A stretch of 64,000 nt of DNA from CAIQJJ01 sp049325275 (GCA_049325275.1 JBMOLU010000085.1:78021-142020), one strand, 5' to 3'. Positions 42,726 through 51,625 are shown, numbered from the stretch's first letter. The notes: generated from the letters alone by a model not told the origin. Numbers and translations are program-made.

Positions 42726-45700
42726 ATGTATTGGAAGTTTGTATCCAAAAGCACCTTGTCTCTATTAACCGTTCTCACCATCCTGTTTACGGTGTTGTGG
42801 GGGGGCGCACAAGCTGCACCGCTGGAGAATGGGCCGGCAAATATTCAAGCCCCGGGCGATCAACTTTACAATAATTCAGGCAGTATCGCTGCGGGCGAAA
42901 CGATCGCTCCAAGCTACCAATTGTTCAGCCCGGCCAGCCTCAACGTCAATCTCAAAATCCAGGTGACAGCCGCAGCCGGCGATAACCCCGTCAACGTCAA
43001 GGTCACCGACGGCAGCGGGGGAACGGCCTATACCGGCACGATTCTCGATGGAGAGACGTTGTGGACGAATACCACCCTGAAAGCAGGCCATAACGTTTTC
43101 AGTTTGCAGAATACAGGCAGTGCCGCAGTCGGCTACCAACTGTGGGTGTACAGCATTCCCAACGCACCGTTTAACTGGTCGGGCATATCGCTCGGCAGCG
43201 GCACGTGGAATTCGTCCATTCAACTCAATTTCCCCACCAGCGGCCTGTATACGTTCACCTTTGGCAACACCAGCGGCCGTTACCAGTTTCTGGTAGACGA
43301 TCAAAACGTCCAGAAAACGGTCGAAGCGAGCGGGAATGTGGCCTACTTCATCGCCGCAGGGGTGCACACCCTGCGCGTGAAGCAGGATACAGACGCCGGC
43401 ACGACATCCTGGACACTGGCCGTTTCTGCGGTCGGCCCCGCAAACGATACGCTGCCCTACACCAAGAGCGGCGGCGCCGTTGGCGGTGCAGGAAACGATT
43501 TCACGGCCGAATGGCTACCGCTCAACCTGGCATCTGCCAGCCCGGCGAACTTCTCGCTGACGATCACCGGAGCGATCACCGACAGCCTGGCCGTGGCGCT
43601 TTATGCCGGCAGCAGCGCGACGCCTTTCAAAACGATCGACAAGGTTTACGGCGGCGAGACGCTGTGGTGGACGGCCGACCTGGCCGCCGGTACAACCCGC
43701 CTGGCGCTGACAGCATCGGGCAGCAATCTCGCACCGCTTTCTTACCAGTTGAACGTGCAGGCCCGCCCAACGGTGCCGAACGGCTGGAGCGGCAAATTGA
43801 CCGACGCCGGCAGCAACGCCGAAGTGAAATTTACCGTGGCGACGGCCGGGCTGTATGACTTCAACGTTGGGCTGACCGAGGGACGCTACCAGTTCCTGAT
43901 CGACAAGAACGCCGCGGGGGCTTATATCCAGAAAACCGTCGAGGCGGCCGGAAGTGTGCGCTACTATCTGCCGGCAGGCAACCACACGCTGACGATTGCC
44001 CAGGATACCGGCAGCACCATGACGGCCTGGTCGCTGGCAATTGCCGCCACCGGCGCCGCGCAAGACAGCCTGCCTTACACGAAGAGCGGCGGCAAACTGG
44101 GCGGAAACGCGAACGACTTTGCCACCGAATGGCTGCCGATCCAACTGGCGGCAGAAGCCCAGGCCAACTTCGTACTCGCACTGGACGGCGCACTGGACGA
44201 CGGGCTGCGGGCTTACGTGTATCGCGGCGAGAGCCTGGTATATACGTCGCCGTTGATTTATGGCGGCGAAACGTTCTGGTGGACGGCCGGCCTGGGGGCC
44301 GGCGGCAATCACGTCAAGCTCGTCGCCGAGGCGGGTAACGATGCAGTGCTGCAATACACCCTGGCCGCCAACGCCGTCCCGACACCGGCGGCAAACTGGG
44401 CGGGCACCGCCCGCAGCGGCGCAGGGAACTCGATCGTTCAGGCCAATATCGCCGCAGCCGGGCTGTATCACGTCTCGTTGAATACGCCGGTCGGCTTCGC
44501 GCAAGTACAGGTGGACGGCGGCAGTTTGCGCCGAGAGAAGCTTCAGGCGCTCGCTGGCGGACACCTGACCGAGTTCGACATCCAACTCGCAGCAGGCACA
44601 CACACCCTGAAAGTTGTCCAGGATTCGAGCTACGTGACCACCACTTGGACGCTGGGTCTCCAGGCAGCCACCGCAGCAGCCGAAATCGGCCACTTCGCCG
44701 GGCAACTCGACAGCGGCGTGTCCGTCGATCCCCAGTTCCCTCTGCCGGGCAGCAGCACCCGGAAGGTCAACTTCCGGCTGGAGGTGCCGGCAAACGGTGG
44801 GAACGGTGCACTCAGCCTGGAAATTGAAGACGGCAGCGGCGCGTCCGTCTTCAAGGGAAGCATCCTCGACGGTGAAACCCTGTGGGGTACGGCCACGCTC
44901 AAACCCCTGCAAAACACGTTTACCCTGAGCAACACAAGCGGGGTGACGCTGGAATACGATCTGACGATTTACGAAATCGGCACCGCGCCGTACGATTGGG
45001 CAGGCTCGTCCCGCGATGCGGGCACCTGGCATTCCCACATCCTGCTCGACTTTCCATCAGCCGGGCTGTACACCTTCACGGAAGGGTTGACGGCAGGGCG
45101 TTACCAGTTCCTGGTCGATCAAAAGAACGTGCAGAAAACGGTAGAACAAAACGGCAGCGTGGCCTATTACATTCCCGCCGGTCAGCACATCCTGACCATC
45201 GTCCAGGACAGTGCGGAGCCTGCCACAAACTGGACACTGAACGCATCTGCCGTGGGTGCGGCCGGTGACAGCCTGCCTTATGCAAAGAGCGGCGGAGAAA
45301 TCGGCGGTACGGGCAACGACTTCGATAGCGAGTGGCTGCCGCTCCACCTGGCAGCCGCCAGCCCGGCCAACTTCGCCCTGACGCTGGGTGGCAGCATCAC
45401 CGACAGCCTGGATGTAGCGCTTTACGCCGGGACAGCTTCGACGCCCTTTTACACCGTTACGGCAGTATACGGCGGTGAAACGCTGTGGTGGTCGGCCGAC
45501 CTGATCTCAGGCACCAACCGCATCAAACTGACGGCAGCCGGCGGCAACCTGGCACCGCTGTCCTACCAGCTCAACGTCCAGGCGCGACCTGCCACGCCGG
45601 GCGCCTGGAGCGGCACAGCCACCGATGTGGGCAACCATGCCAAGGTGCGCTTCACCACCGCTGCTGACGGCCTGTACGACCTGAACTTTGGCCTCGACGC

Positions 45701-46841
45701 CGGACGCTACCAGTTCCTGATCGACGGCGACCACATCCAAAAGACGGTCGAGATCAGCGGCAGCGTGCGTTACTACCTGCCGGCCGGGAACCACCAGGTA
45801 ACCATCGTTCAGGACAGCGATAGCCCGCAAACAGCGTGGTCCTTATCGATCGCCGCGTCGGGTGTTGCCAACGACAGCCTGCCGTACGCCAAACAAGGCG
45901 GCAACCTGGGCGGACTGATCGGCGCTAATGGCAACGATTTCGACACCGAATGGCTGCCCGTCCAACTCAGCGCGGCTGCGCAGGCCAACTTTGCGCTCCG
46001 GCTGACCGGAGAACTCGCCGATGGGCTAAAGGCGTACGTTTACCAGGGAAACACGCTCATTTATACCTCGCCCGTTATCTACGGCGGTGAAACCTTCTGG
46101 TGGGCCAGCGAACTGGCCGCGGGGAGCAATCGCGTCAAACTGGTAGCCGAAGGCAGCAATGCGGCCCCGCTGGCCTACGATCTCGAAGCGGCTGCCATTC
46201 CGTTCGTGGTATCGAACGGCCCGGTGATGTGGGGCGGGGTTTCGAAAGGCACGGGCGGCAACGCACAGGTGCTGCTCAACCTGCCGGTTTCGGGCACGTA
46301 CCACGTGACCTTCGATTACCCGAGTGGTTTTGCCAACCTCAACATCGGCGCGGCGACTGCGCCCGGGCGGGAAAACACCGGGGAGCAACCCAATAGCCCC
46401 GCCGGACAAAGTGATTTCGATGTGACATTACCGGAAGGCCGCTACCGGTTCGAGGTCGTACAGAGCGTGGGTTACACTACCACCCAGTGGACGGCCACGG
46501 TCTCGCTCAAAGAAGCGCCCGCCCCCGTGATCACATCGATCGACCCAGTGTCGGTGACCAATCACGTTTCCACCACGCTGACCATTAACGGCGCCAACTT
46601 CCAGCCCGGCGCAACGGTGGTCCTGAGCGGGACGGTGCGCCTCGACGCGGCAGAGGTCGCCTGGCTCGGCAGCGGCCAGTTGCAGATACTCCTGCCCGCC
46701 GGCCTGGCGGCAGGCGTCTACACCATCACCGTCACCAACCCTGACGAGCAAGCAGCCGTGCTGCCCGACGGGTTGCTGGTGCTCCAGTATGTACCGCCAC
46801 CGGACGTGTACACGGTGTATCTACCGGTGGTCAGCAAGTAA
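42726..46841 (+). CDS. Exported repeat protein with a 607-residue tandem duplication and IPT/TIG domain
   Basis: 1371 residues from an ATG with AGGAGG. A signal peptide ends near GGAQA/A (about 30). Two beta module types alternate: one with DGETLW or GGETFWW and a WxYxI/NVQA strand, resembling PPC-type domains, and one with GRYQFLVD, KTVE, YYxPAGxH and a QD-xxxxTxW end. Three such pairs form a block, and the block is repeated: homologous landmarks recur exactly 1821 bp (607 residues) apart (for example 43280/45101, 43881/45702, 44262/46083). An IPT/TIG domain follows (about 1255-1345, from PVITSIDPVSVTNHVSTTLT), and the protein ends in DVYTVYLPVVSK. No catalytic motif was seen. Probably a surface or extracellular structural or binding protein. 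Confidence 0.88.
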   Translation: MYWKFVSKSTLSLLTVLTILFTVLWGGAQAAPLENGPANIQAPGDQLYNNSGSIAAGETIAPSYQLFSPASLNVNLKIQVTAAAGDNPVNVKVTDGSGGTAYTGTILDGETLWTNTTLKAGHNVFSLQNTGSAAVGYQLWVYSIPNAPFNWSGISLGSGTWNSSIQLNFPTSGLYTFTFGNTSGRYQFLVDDQNVQKTVEASGNVAYFIAAGVHTLRVKQDTDAGTTSWTLAVSAVGPANDTLPYTKSGGAVGGAGNDFTAEWLPLNLASASPANFSLTITGAITDSLAVALYAGSSATPFKTIDKVYGGETLWWTADLAAGTTRLALTASGSNLAPLSYQLNVQARPTVPNGWSGKLTDAGSNAEVKFTVATAGLYDFNVGLTEGRYQFLIDKNAAGAYIQKTVEAAGSVRYYLPAGNHTLTIAQDTGSTMTAWSLAIAATGAAQDSLPYTKSGGKLGGNANDFATEWLPIQLAAEAQANFVLALDGALDDGLRAYVYRGESLVYTSPLIYGGETFWWTAGLGAGGNHVKLVAEAGNDAVLQYTLAANAVPTPAANWAGTARSGAGNSIVQANIAAAGLYHVSLNTPVGFAQVQVDGGSLRREKLQALAGGHLTEFDIQLAAGTHTLKVVQDSSYVTTTWTLGLQAATAAAEIGHFAGQLDSGVSVDPQFPLPGSSTRKVNFRLEVPANGGNGALSLEIEDGSGASVFKGSILDGETLWGTATLKPLQNTFTLSNTSGVTLEYDLTIYEIGTAPYDWAGSSRDAGTWHSHILLDFPSAGLYTFTEGLTAGRYQFLVDQKNVQKTVEQNGSVAYYIPAGQHILTIVQDSAEPATNWTLNASAVGAAGDSLPYAKSGGEIGGTGNDFDSEWLPLHLAAASPANFALTLGGSITDSLDVALYAGTASTPFYTVTAVYGGETLWWSADLISGTNRIKLTAAGGNLAPLSYQLNVQARPATPGAWSGTATDVGNHAKVRFTTAADGLYDLNFGLDAGRYQFLIDGDHIQKTVEISGSVRYYLPAGNHQVTIVQDSDSPQTAWSLSIAASGVANDSLPYAKQGGNLGGLIGANGNDFDTEWLPVQLSAAAQANFALRLTGELADGLKAYVYQGNTLIYTSPVIYGGETFWWASELAAGSNRVKLVAEGSNAAPLAYDLEAAAIPFVVSNGPVMWGGVSKGTGGNAQVLLNLPVSGTYHVTFDYPSGFANLNIGAATAPGRENTGEQPNSPAGQSDFDVTLPEGRYRFEVVQSVGYTTTQWTATVSLKEAPAPVITSIDPVSVTNHVSTTLTINGANFQPGATVVLSGTVRLDAAEVAWLGSGQLQILLPAGLAAGVYTITVTNPDEQAAVLPDGLLVLQYVPPPDVYTVYLPVVSK

Positions 46842-46855
46842 AAGCGGCCACATCG

Positions 46856-46905
46856 GCCAACAGAAACCGGGCCTGCCCATGATGGCAGGCCCGGTTTCTG
46901 TTGGC
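46856..46905 (+). terminator. 22-bp perfect hairpin after the exported repeat protein
   Basis: A 22-nt arm starting GCCAACAGAAACC (46856-46877) pairs perfectly with 46884-46905 around the loop CATGAT, beginning 14 bp after the stop at 46841. The stem is very stable but no T-run follows. It probably ends or protects the message. Confidence 0.7.
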
Positions 46906-46952
46906 ACCCGGCGAGCAGCGTGGCGATACTGCCGATAAAAATAAATTGGGGT

Positions 46953-47000
46953 CTTCCGGGTTTAGCGTGAAGAGTTCCCCTTTCCCGGCAAAGCCGGGAG
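46953..47000 (+). repeat. REP-like element, copy A
   Basis: 48 nt running from CTTCCGGG to GCCGGGAG. It matches the inverted copy at 51473-51520 in 43 of 48 positions and contains the small hairpin CCCGGC-AAA-GCCGGG. Lies between the repeat protein and the WXG island. Confidence 0.7.
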
Positions 47001-47040
47001 AGGCATACATTGCGCTTTTGCTACCATCCCGGGGCGCCTG

Positions 47041-47826
47041 CTAAGGTTCGAGGACGGAGGCGATGTGGGCATCCACAGCCCGGGCGATTTCTTCGAACAG
47101 GGCTTCGTCCAGACCCCTGTTCAGCGCAAAAAACTCGATCTCGAGAACGTACTGCCCATAGCGGGCGCGGTAATACCATAGCTGGCAGCGGGAAAACCCA
47201 CCCATGGCACAGGCAACGTGTTCTTGGGCAGCCGTTGTGCGGCTATCCCAAGCCTGGGGATAACGGTACTTCGCGTTTTCAGGAAACGTGAAATTGGGCC
47301 ACTGCTGGCCGTAGACTCGCTCCGGGTAATTTCTGTAGTACCACGCGATGGCCTCCAGCGACGTTTTGTACTGGAACACGCGCTGCGTAATCCACACATT
47401 CGCGGCCGCGCGTTCCTGGCCGTTATCGGTCCAGACGCGCGAGGCGCTTTGCTGCGCGGCGTATGGGGCTTCGGGATGGCGCTCGTTCGCCGTTTCGGCA
47501 GGCTGCCAGTTGACCTGGGCCGTTTCTTCACCCACCTGCCAGGTCGCCGGAAAGCCAGGATCGGCCAACAACAACGCAGCCGGGGGAACTTCTTTGATGC
47601 GCAAGAAAGTGAAAGGGCCAAAAGCAAGCCCGAGGCAGGTTGCAATACACACCCCCAGAGCGATCGCACCGCACCCGACAAGAATCTTCACGAAGCCGGG
47701 TGTGGCTTGTTTCGGACGAATTTCGCTCACCTGAAACAAGCCAGAGCCATCTTCTTTCTGAGAAATCAGGATAGCATCTCGTTTCATTTCATTACACATA
47801 AAACACTGCCGCCATCGCTCAATCAT
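47041..47826 (-). CDS. Membrane-anchored protein of unknown function
   Basis: 261 residues. One membrane segment (about 50-71, VKILVGCGAIALGVCIATCLG) follows a 48-residue cytoplasmic part; the remaining 190 residues are outside and carry several Trp/Tyr (SLEAIAWYYRNYPERVYG) and two Cys. No known motif was recognised. The ATG at 47826 overlaps the lipoprotein stop by 8 nt and follows AAGGG, so the genes are coupled; ATG at 47787 is another possible start. As the third gene of the WXG-metalloprotease set it could be an immunity or accessory protein, which is inference. Confidence 0.65.
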   Translation of the reverse strand: MIERWRQCFMCNEMKRDAILISQKEDGSGLFQVSEIRPKQATPGFVKILVGCGAIALGVCIATCLGLAFGPFTFLRIKEVPPAALLLADPGFPATWQVGEETAQVNWQPAETANERHPEAPYAAQQSASRVWTDNGQERAAANVWITQRVFQYKTSLEAIAWYYRNYPERVYGQQWPNFTFPENAKYRYPQAWDSRTTAAQEHVACAMGGFSRCQLWYYRARYGQYVLEIEFFALNRGLDEALFEEIARAVDAHIASVLEP

Positions 47827-48916
47827 CAAACCCTTGCCAGGGCGCAACATCTGACTGCGAAAACATAGCCTGGTATTCGGGAAGTTCTGTTGGTTCGAAG
47901 TACCACTTTTGTTCAACCCGATCGCTACGCCTGACGCCCTGGCAAGCCCGATCGGGGCATCGGGCAGCAAACCTTATCCCTCGACTCAGGTAAACCAGTG
48001 CCAGGCTGCCGTATTTCTGGCCTTCCTCATCCAGCAGGCGTTGGACGGTATCGGGAGGGCCGTATTGGGCCACCGTTGTCTCAAAGTTAATCGTTTTTCG
48101 AAGCGAGTCTACTGCGGCTGTCTTGACGGTATGATCCGTGTTGAAGCTTATCTCCAGTTGCCCCCAGGTATCTGATTCCAGAAAATAGAACCAGGTTTCT
48201 CTGTCCTTTTCTACCACGATCTTATCAGGAGCGCCCAGCAGTTCGCCGACCCGTTCAGCCGTGCTTTGCCCGGGTATGATCTCGGCGGATTCGAGGCTGG
48301 GGATCAAGGGAAATGGGTCATGTTCCAGACCCCAGGTACCCCAGGTGTTTTGGTAATCTCGAAGTTCTGTGGGCACAAAATATTGATACCAGCTCAGGCT
48401 GATTGCAATACCATTCTTTGGAAAAACGCTGACCAGGGAACCAAGGTCTGTTTCGAATTGCACTGGCTCTCCGAGCATCTCTGTCAGACGGCTGAGAGCA
48501 TCTGGATAGTCTGCATTCAGCGGTCTGTTACCAGAGTCTCTGGATGTGATCGCTTGAACCAGACCGTTTTTGAGCAGGATATAAGCGGGCCGGTTTTGCT
48601 CTAAGAAATAGTGTAACGATTCGTAGTCGGCATAGCTGCGAATGGTATTGGGCTGGCCCAGTTGGGCCAAAACGTCGCTCTTGCGGCTGATGCCGGGTGT
48701 GAGCCCCCGATAGGACCAGGGGCGTTCCAGTGATAGGGCTTCTGTGCTGCGTGTTGTTGGGGAAGCGGGAGAAGCTTTCATGATTTCCTCTGGGTCAGGG
48801 GAGACAGCAGGCAGAATGTCTGAATTAGAAGGGGAAGCAAAAATTTTGCAGGCGCTGATGAAAAAGGCAATTGTGCTAACAAAAAAGATCATCAAGATGA
48901 ATTTTTTCGCTTGCAT
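47819..48916 (-). CDS. Lipoprotein of unknown function
   Basis: 365 residues. The N-terminus MQAKKFILMIFF is followed by a hydrophobic stretch and a lipobox FISAC (Cys at about residue 23), so it should be lipidated and processed by LspA. Three repeats of a fold with GLTPGISRKSDVLAQLGQP, then STAERVGELLGAPDKIV and TTVAQYGPPDTV suggest an SmpA/BamE-like or similar small alpha/beta repeat, but this is only a pattern resemblance. The start was placed at the ATG that shares one base with the WXG gene stop. It may be an immunity or anchoring partner of the adjacent metalloprotease. Confidence 0.7.
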   Translation of the reverse strand: MQAKKFILMIFFVSTIAFFISACKIFASPSNSDILPAVSPDPEEIMKASPASPTTRSTEALSLERPWSYRGLTPGISRKSDVLAQLGQPNTIRSYADYESLHYFLEQNRPAYILLKNGLVQAITSRDSGNRPLNADYPDALSRLTEMLGEPVQFETDLGSLVSVFPKNGIAISLSWYQYFVPTELRDYQNTWGTWGLEHDPFPLIPSLESAEIIPGQSTAERVGELLGAPDKIVVEKDRETWFYFLESDTWGQLEISFNTDHTVKTAAVDSLRKTINFETTVAQYGPPDTVQRLLDEEGQKYGSLALVYLSRGIRFAARCPDRACQGVRRSDRVEQKWYFEPTELPEYQAMFSQSDVAPWQGFDD

Positions 48917-49935
48917 TACGGCGCATCCTGTTGACTGAGCGCATCGAGAAAATCTTGCGCCCATTGTTCTACGATCAGTTGGCGATCGCTGTCTTCTGCA
49001 TCTTCACCGCTCGTGAAAGTATTCCAAGAATAATCTTCGCTAAGAACATAAAGAGCCAAGTTGGTGGTGGCCTCCTGTTCGGCCTCAGCGGCATCTGTCC
49101 AGGCCTGTCCATCACCCCTTTCAATACGGTTCATGTATTCGACCGCCCAATCTTGATCTGATCGTAATACAGCAAATAGATTATGGGCGATCTCGTGACC
49201 GAGAACAATTTGTGCTCTTTTTTCATTGCTGTCGGCTCCATAGTCCGCATAGTTGTTTTGTTTGGCTAAATCTCTATCAAAGCTGGTTGGGCCAAGATTG
49301 ATTCCAGCATTGGCGCCAATGAGATTTGGATCGAAGGTAATATTACGCAATTCCCCGTTATTGGCTGCCATCATCAGGGCACGGAGTTGTTCCTGCCCAC
49401 CAACCATGCCTGCGTACGCTTCCAGGGTTACCAGAAGCGTTTGAGTTTGCTCTTCTGTCAACCCAATAAACTCGAAGCCATACAGTGTGGCCTCGTATTC
49501 TTCGTCAGTTCTCCATCCTTTACCGGCAAGAAAATTCATCAAGCGTTCGAGAAAATCTGGGGTTTCATCTGCCTCTCCCTGTGGTACCATGCGCGCAAGT
49601 GGCTTGCCTGCTCCACCTATACCTTGAAGATTTTCTTCCAGCGATTTGCCAAATAACGTTGTTGCATTCTTATCTGCTGCTTCGATACAAGCAGCCGATT
49701 GCACCAGAGCCTGATCCATCTGCTCCAACATCGCGACCATGTGACTGAGTTCTTTCATGGCGTCGTGGTAACCTGCCTGGATACCACTCTCGGCGTAATC
49801 CTCCCAACCCGAATCCAGGCGGCTCCAGGAATGGGCCAGGGTATCTTGCACCTGGCGTGCCCGTTCACTCAGTGTGCCCAGGCAGCTGGCCCTGGTGCAA
49901 ATTTCTTCAGGAAGAATGCGTAAAGGATCGCCCAT
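48916..49935 (-). CDS. WXG100-like domain fused to a zinc metalloprotease
   Basis: 339 residues, without signal peptide. The N-terminal 95 residues form a helical hairpin with SRLDSGWEDYAESGIQAGYH at the turn, the layout of WXG100/LXG-type domains exported by type VII-like systems, although the motif here reads SGWED. The C-terminal domain holds IVLGHEIAHNLFAVL with the HExxH zinc site; a possible third ligand lies among the acidic residues of EAEQEATTNLALYVL. A GGAG site and a TATAAT box precede the ATG. Two genes overlap downstream (a lipoprotein and a membrane protein). The set resembles a polymorphic toxin with immunity genes, but could also be a surface protease. Confidence 0.72.
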   Translation of the reverse strand: MGDPLRILPEEICTRASCLGTLSERARQVQDTLAHSWSRLDSGWEDYAESGIQAGYHDAMKELSHMVAMLEQMDQALVQSAACIEAADKNATTLFGKSLEENLQGIGGAGKPLARMVPQGEADETPDFLERLMNFLAGKGWRTDEEYEATLYGFEFIGLTEEQTQTLLVTLEAYAGMVGGQEQLRALMMAANNGELRNITFDPNLIGANAGINLGPTSFDRDLAKQNNYADYGADSNEKRAQIVLGHEIAHNLFAVLRSDQDWAVEYMNRIERGDGQAWTDAAEAEQEATTNLALYVLSEDYSWNTFTSGEDAEDSDRQLIVEQWAQDFLDALSQQDAP

Positions 49936-49973
49936 GATTCAATCTCCATACTGAATGTGATAGTGATGATCTC

Positions 49974-49979
49974 ATTATA
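49974..49979 (-). promoter_or_regulatory. Consensus -10 box for the WXG-metalloprotease operon
   Basis: TATAAT on the minus strand, preceded by TGCG and with no good -35 hexamer at the right distance. Transcription would begin about 30 nt before the ATG at 49935. Confidence 0.5.
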
Positions 49980-50083
49980 CGCAGGGCGTGTTCGTCGTTT
50001 GTTCGCAATCTGTTCGCAGTTCGTTTGTAAAAGCGTACGCCGTTCACACGTTTGGATACCTTTTTGTGTTGCCAGGGGAAAAC

Positions 50084-50127
50084 AAATACACGGAAAAGCC
50101 CGAAACGTTCGAGTTTTCCGTGTATTT
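50084..50127. terminator. Terminator after the aminotransferase gene
   Basis: AAATACACGGAAAA and TTTTCCGTGTATTT form a perfect 14-bp stem; the 16-nt loop can fold further (CGAA/TTCG). On the minus strand TTTGTTTT follows, about 50 bp after the aminotransferase stop. Shape suits both directions. Confidence 0.72.
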
Positions 50128-50178
50128 TACGTGTTGGGCGCTTTGCGGACAACGCGCCTGCCGCTTATGGAAAGGGTA

Positions 50179-51348
50179 TCACCGGCTACCCAGATAGGCG
50201 CATACGCGCCGCACGGCTTCTTCGATTTCCGGCGTCGGGCTGGAAACGGCAATGCGCATAAAGCCTTCACCGTTTGGCCCAAAGACGCTGCCCGGCGTAA
50301 AGCTGACACCGGTGTTTTCGAGCAGTTCGCCGGTAAATTCGACGGAACTTCTGCCTGCCGGCACCGGACTCCAAATGTACAAGGAAGCTTGCGGCGTGGC
50401 CGGGTTCAGGCCCACCGCGCGCAGGCCATCCAGCAGCAGATCGCGCCGCCGGCGGTAAATTTCGTTACGCTCCCACAGCCACTCCTGGTCGCCGGTCATG
50501 GCAACAATGGAAGCCTGGTGGATGGCCGGAAAGTGGCCGCTATCGAGGTTGGTTTTGAGCGTGAAAAGCGCCCGGGCGGCGTCGGTATTTCCGGCAAGCG
50601 CCCCCACACGCCAACCGGCCATGTTGTGCGACTTAGACAGCGAGTTGAACTCCACGGCGACGTCTTTGGCGCCGGGGATTTCCAGCACACTCGGCGGCCT
50701 GTATCCCTCGTAGCCGACCTGCGAGTAAGCGGCGTCGTGGCACAGCAGCAGGTCGTGGCGGCGGGCGAAGTCGACGGCTTCGGCGAGGAAGGCCCTGGGG
50801 GCAATGGCTGCGGTGGGATTGTTGGGATAGTTCAGCCAGAGCAACTTGGCGCGTGCGGCCACATCTATCGGGATGGCGGAGAAGTCCGGCAGAAAATCGC
50901 GTTCCGGACGCAAGGGCATCCGGTAAACTTCCGCGCCGGCAAAACTGGCCCCCGCTTCGTAGGTGACGTAGCCCGGATCGGGGATCAGGGCGACATCACC
51001 GGGTTCAAGAAAAGCCTGCGACAGGTGAAAGATGCCTTCTTTGGAACCCATGAGCGGAACAATCTCTGTCGCAGGGTTCAATTCTACATCGTGCACGCGC
51101 AGGTACATGTCCGCCCAGGCCCGGCGCAGGGCCTCCGGGCCTTTGTGACTGCCGTAACCGTGAACGTCGGTTGAAAGCACGGCCCGGTTCATGGCTTCCA
51201 GAATGTGGGCAGCCGGCGGCATATCGGGCGATCCGATGTCAAGGCGCAAAACCTGCTTGCCTTGAGACTGCAACTCGGCGATTTTAACGCCGAGCGCAGC
51301 AAAAAACTGCATCGACGAACGCTGCATACGTTGGGCGAGGGGTTTCAT
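50179..51348 (-). CDS. Class I/II PLP-dependent aminotransferase, LL-diaminopimelate aminotransferase-like
   Basis: 389 residues, fold-type I. Substrate-side RLDIGSPDMPP and GYGSHKGPEALRRA lie near the N-terminus; LLWLNYPNNPTAAIAP carries the conserved Asn-Pro; CHDAAYSQVGYEGY the PLP Asp and Tyr; FNSLSKSHNMAGWRVG the Schiff-base Lys and phosphate Arg. The sequence pattern fits the DapL/AlaT branch. DapL makes LL-diaminopimelate for lysine and peptidoglycan in one step, and would supply the DAP precursor used by MurE-type enzymes. Other transaminase activities cannot be excluded. A GGAG site precedes the ATG and a terminator follows the stop. Confidence 0.88.
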   Translation of the reverse strand: MKPLAQRMQRSSMQFFAALGVKIAELQSQGKQVLRLDIGSPDMPPAAHILEAMNRAVLSTDVHGYGSHKGPEALRRAWADMYLRVHDVELNPATEIVPLMGSKEGIFHLSQAFLEPGDVALIPDPGYVTYEAGASFAGAEVYRMPLRPERDFLPDFSAIPIDVAARAKLLWLNYPNNPTAAIAPRAFLAEAVDFARRHDLLLCHDAAYSQVGYEGYRPPSVLEIPGAKDVAVEFNSLSKSHNMAGWRVGALAGNTDAARALFTLKTNLDSGHFPAIHQASIVAMTGDQEWLWERNEIYRRRRDLLLDGLRAVGLNPATPQASLYIWSPVPAGRSSVEFTGELLENTGVSFTPGSVFGPNGEGFMRIAVSSPTPEIEEAVRRVCAYLGSR

Positions 51349-51472
51349 GAGGAAAAGACTCCGTTGTTCAAAAGATAGGCCCCCATTTTACATGATCAAT
51401 GGGCTCATGAAACTGGATAATCCGTTGAAGGCATTGTTCGCTCATCGGTGTGTGTGTCGATAACGTTTGGCT

Positions 51473-51520
51473 CTCCCGGCTTCGCCAGGAAAGGGGAATT
51501 CTTCACACGAAACCCGGAAG
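51473..51520 (-). repeat. REP-like element, copy B
   Basis: Inverted copy of 46953-47000, 43 of 48 positions identical. Preceded by AACGTTTGGCTCTCCCG, of which a near copy (with two extra T) stands at 42306-42323. Lies in the 323-bp gap between the aminotransferase and cheR. Confidence 0.7.
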
Positions 51521-51625
51521 ACTCTAAAGTTTCTAAACTGTAAGTACCAACATTTTACCGCAAGGCTTTGTAACGGAAAATTTACGTTGACTGACAATTC
51601 TGCAATACAGGGAAAAAACCTTCCA

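Noticed and set aside
42297..42768. Small open frames in the nuoA upstream gap
   Set aside because: They overlap repeat fragments and each other, lack ribosome sites, and have atypical composition.
43515..45038. 507-codon minus-strand frame inside the exported repeat protein
   Set aside because: Shadow of the repeated GC-rich coding strand; product shows no fold signature.
49957..51174. 405-codon plus-strand frame opposite the aminotransferase
   Set aside because: Runs across the terminator hairpin and through the aminotransferase gene in antisense; His/Arg/Val-rich and motif-free.
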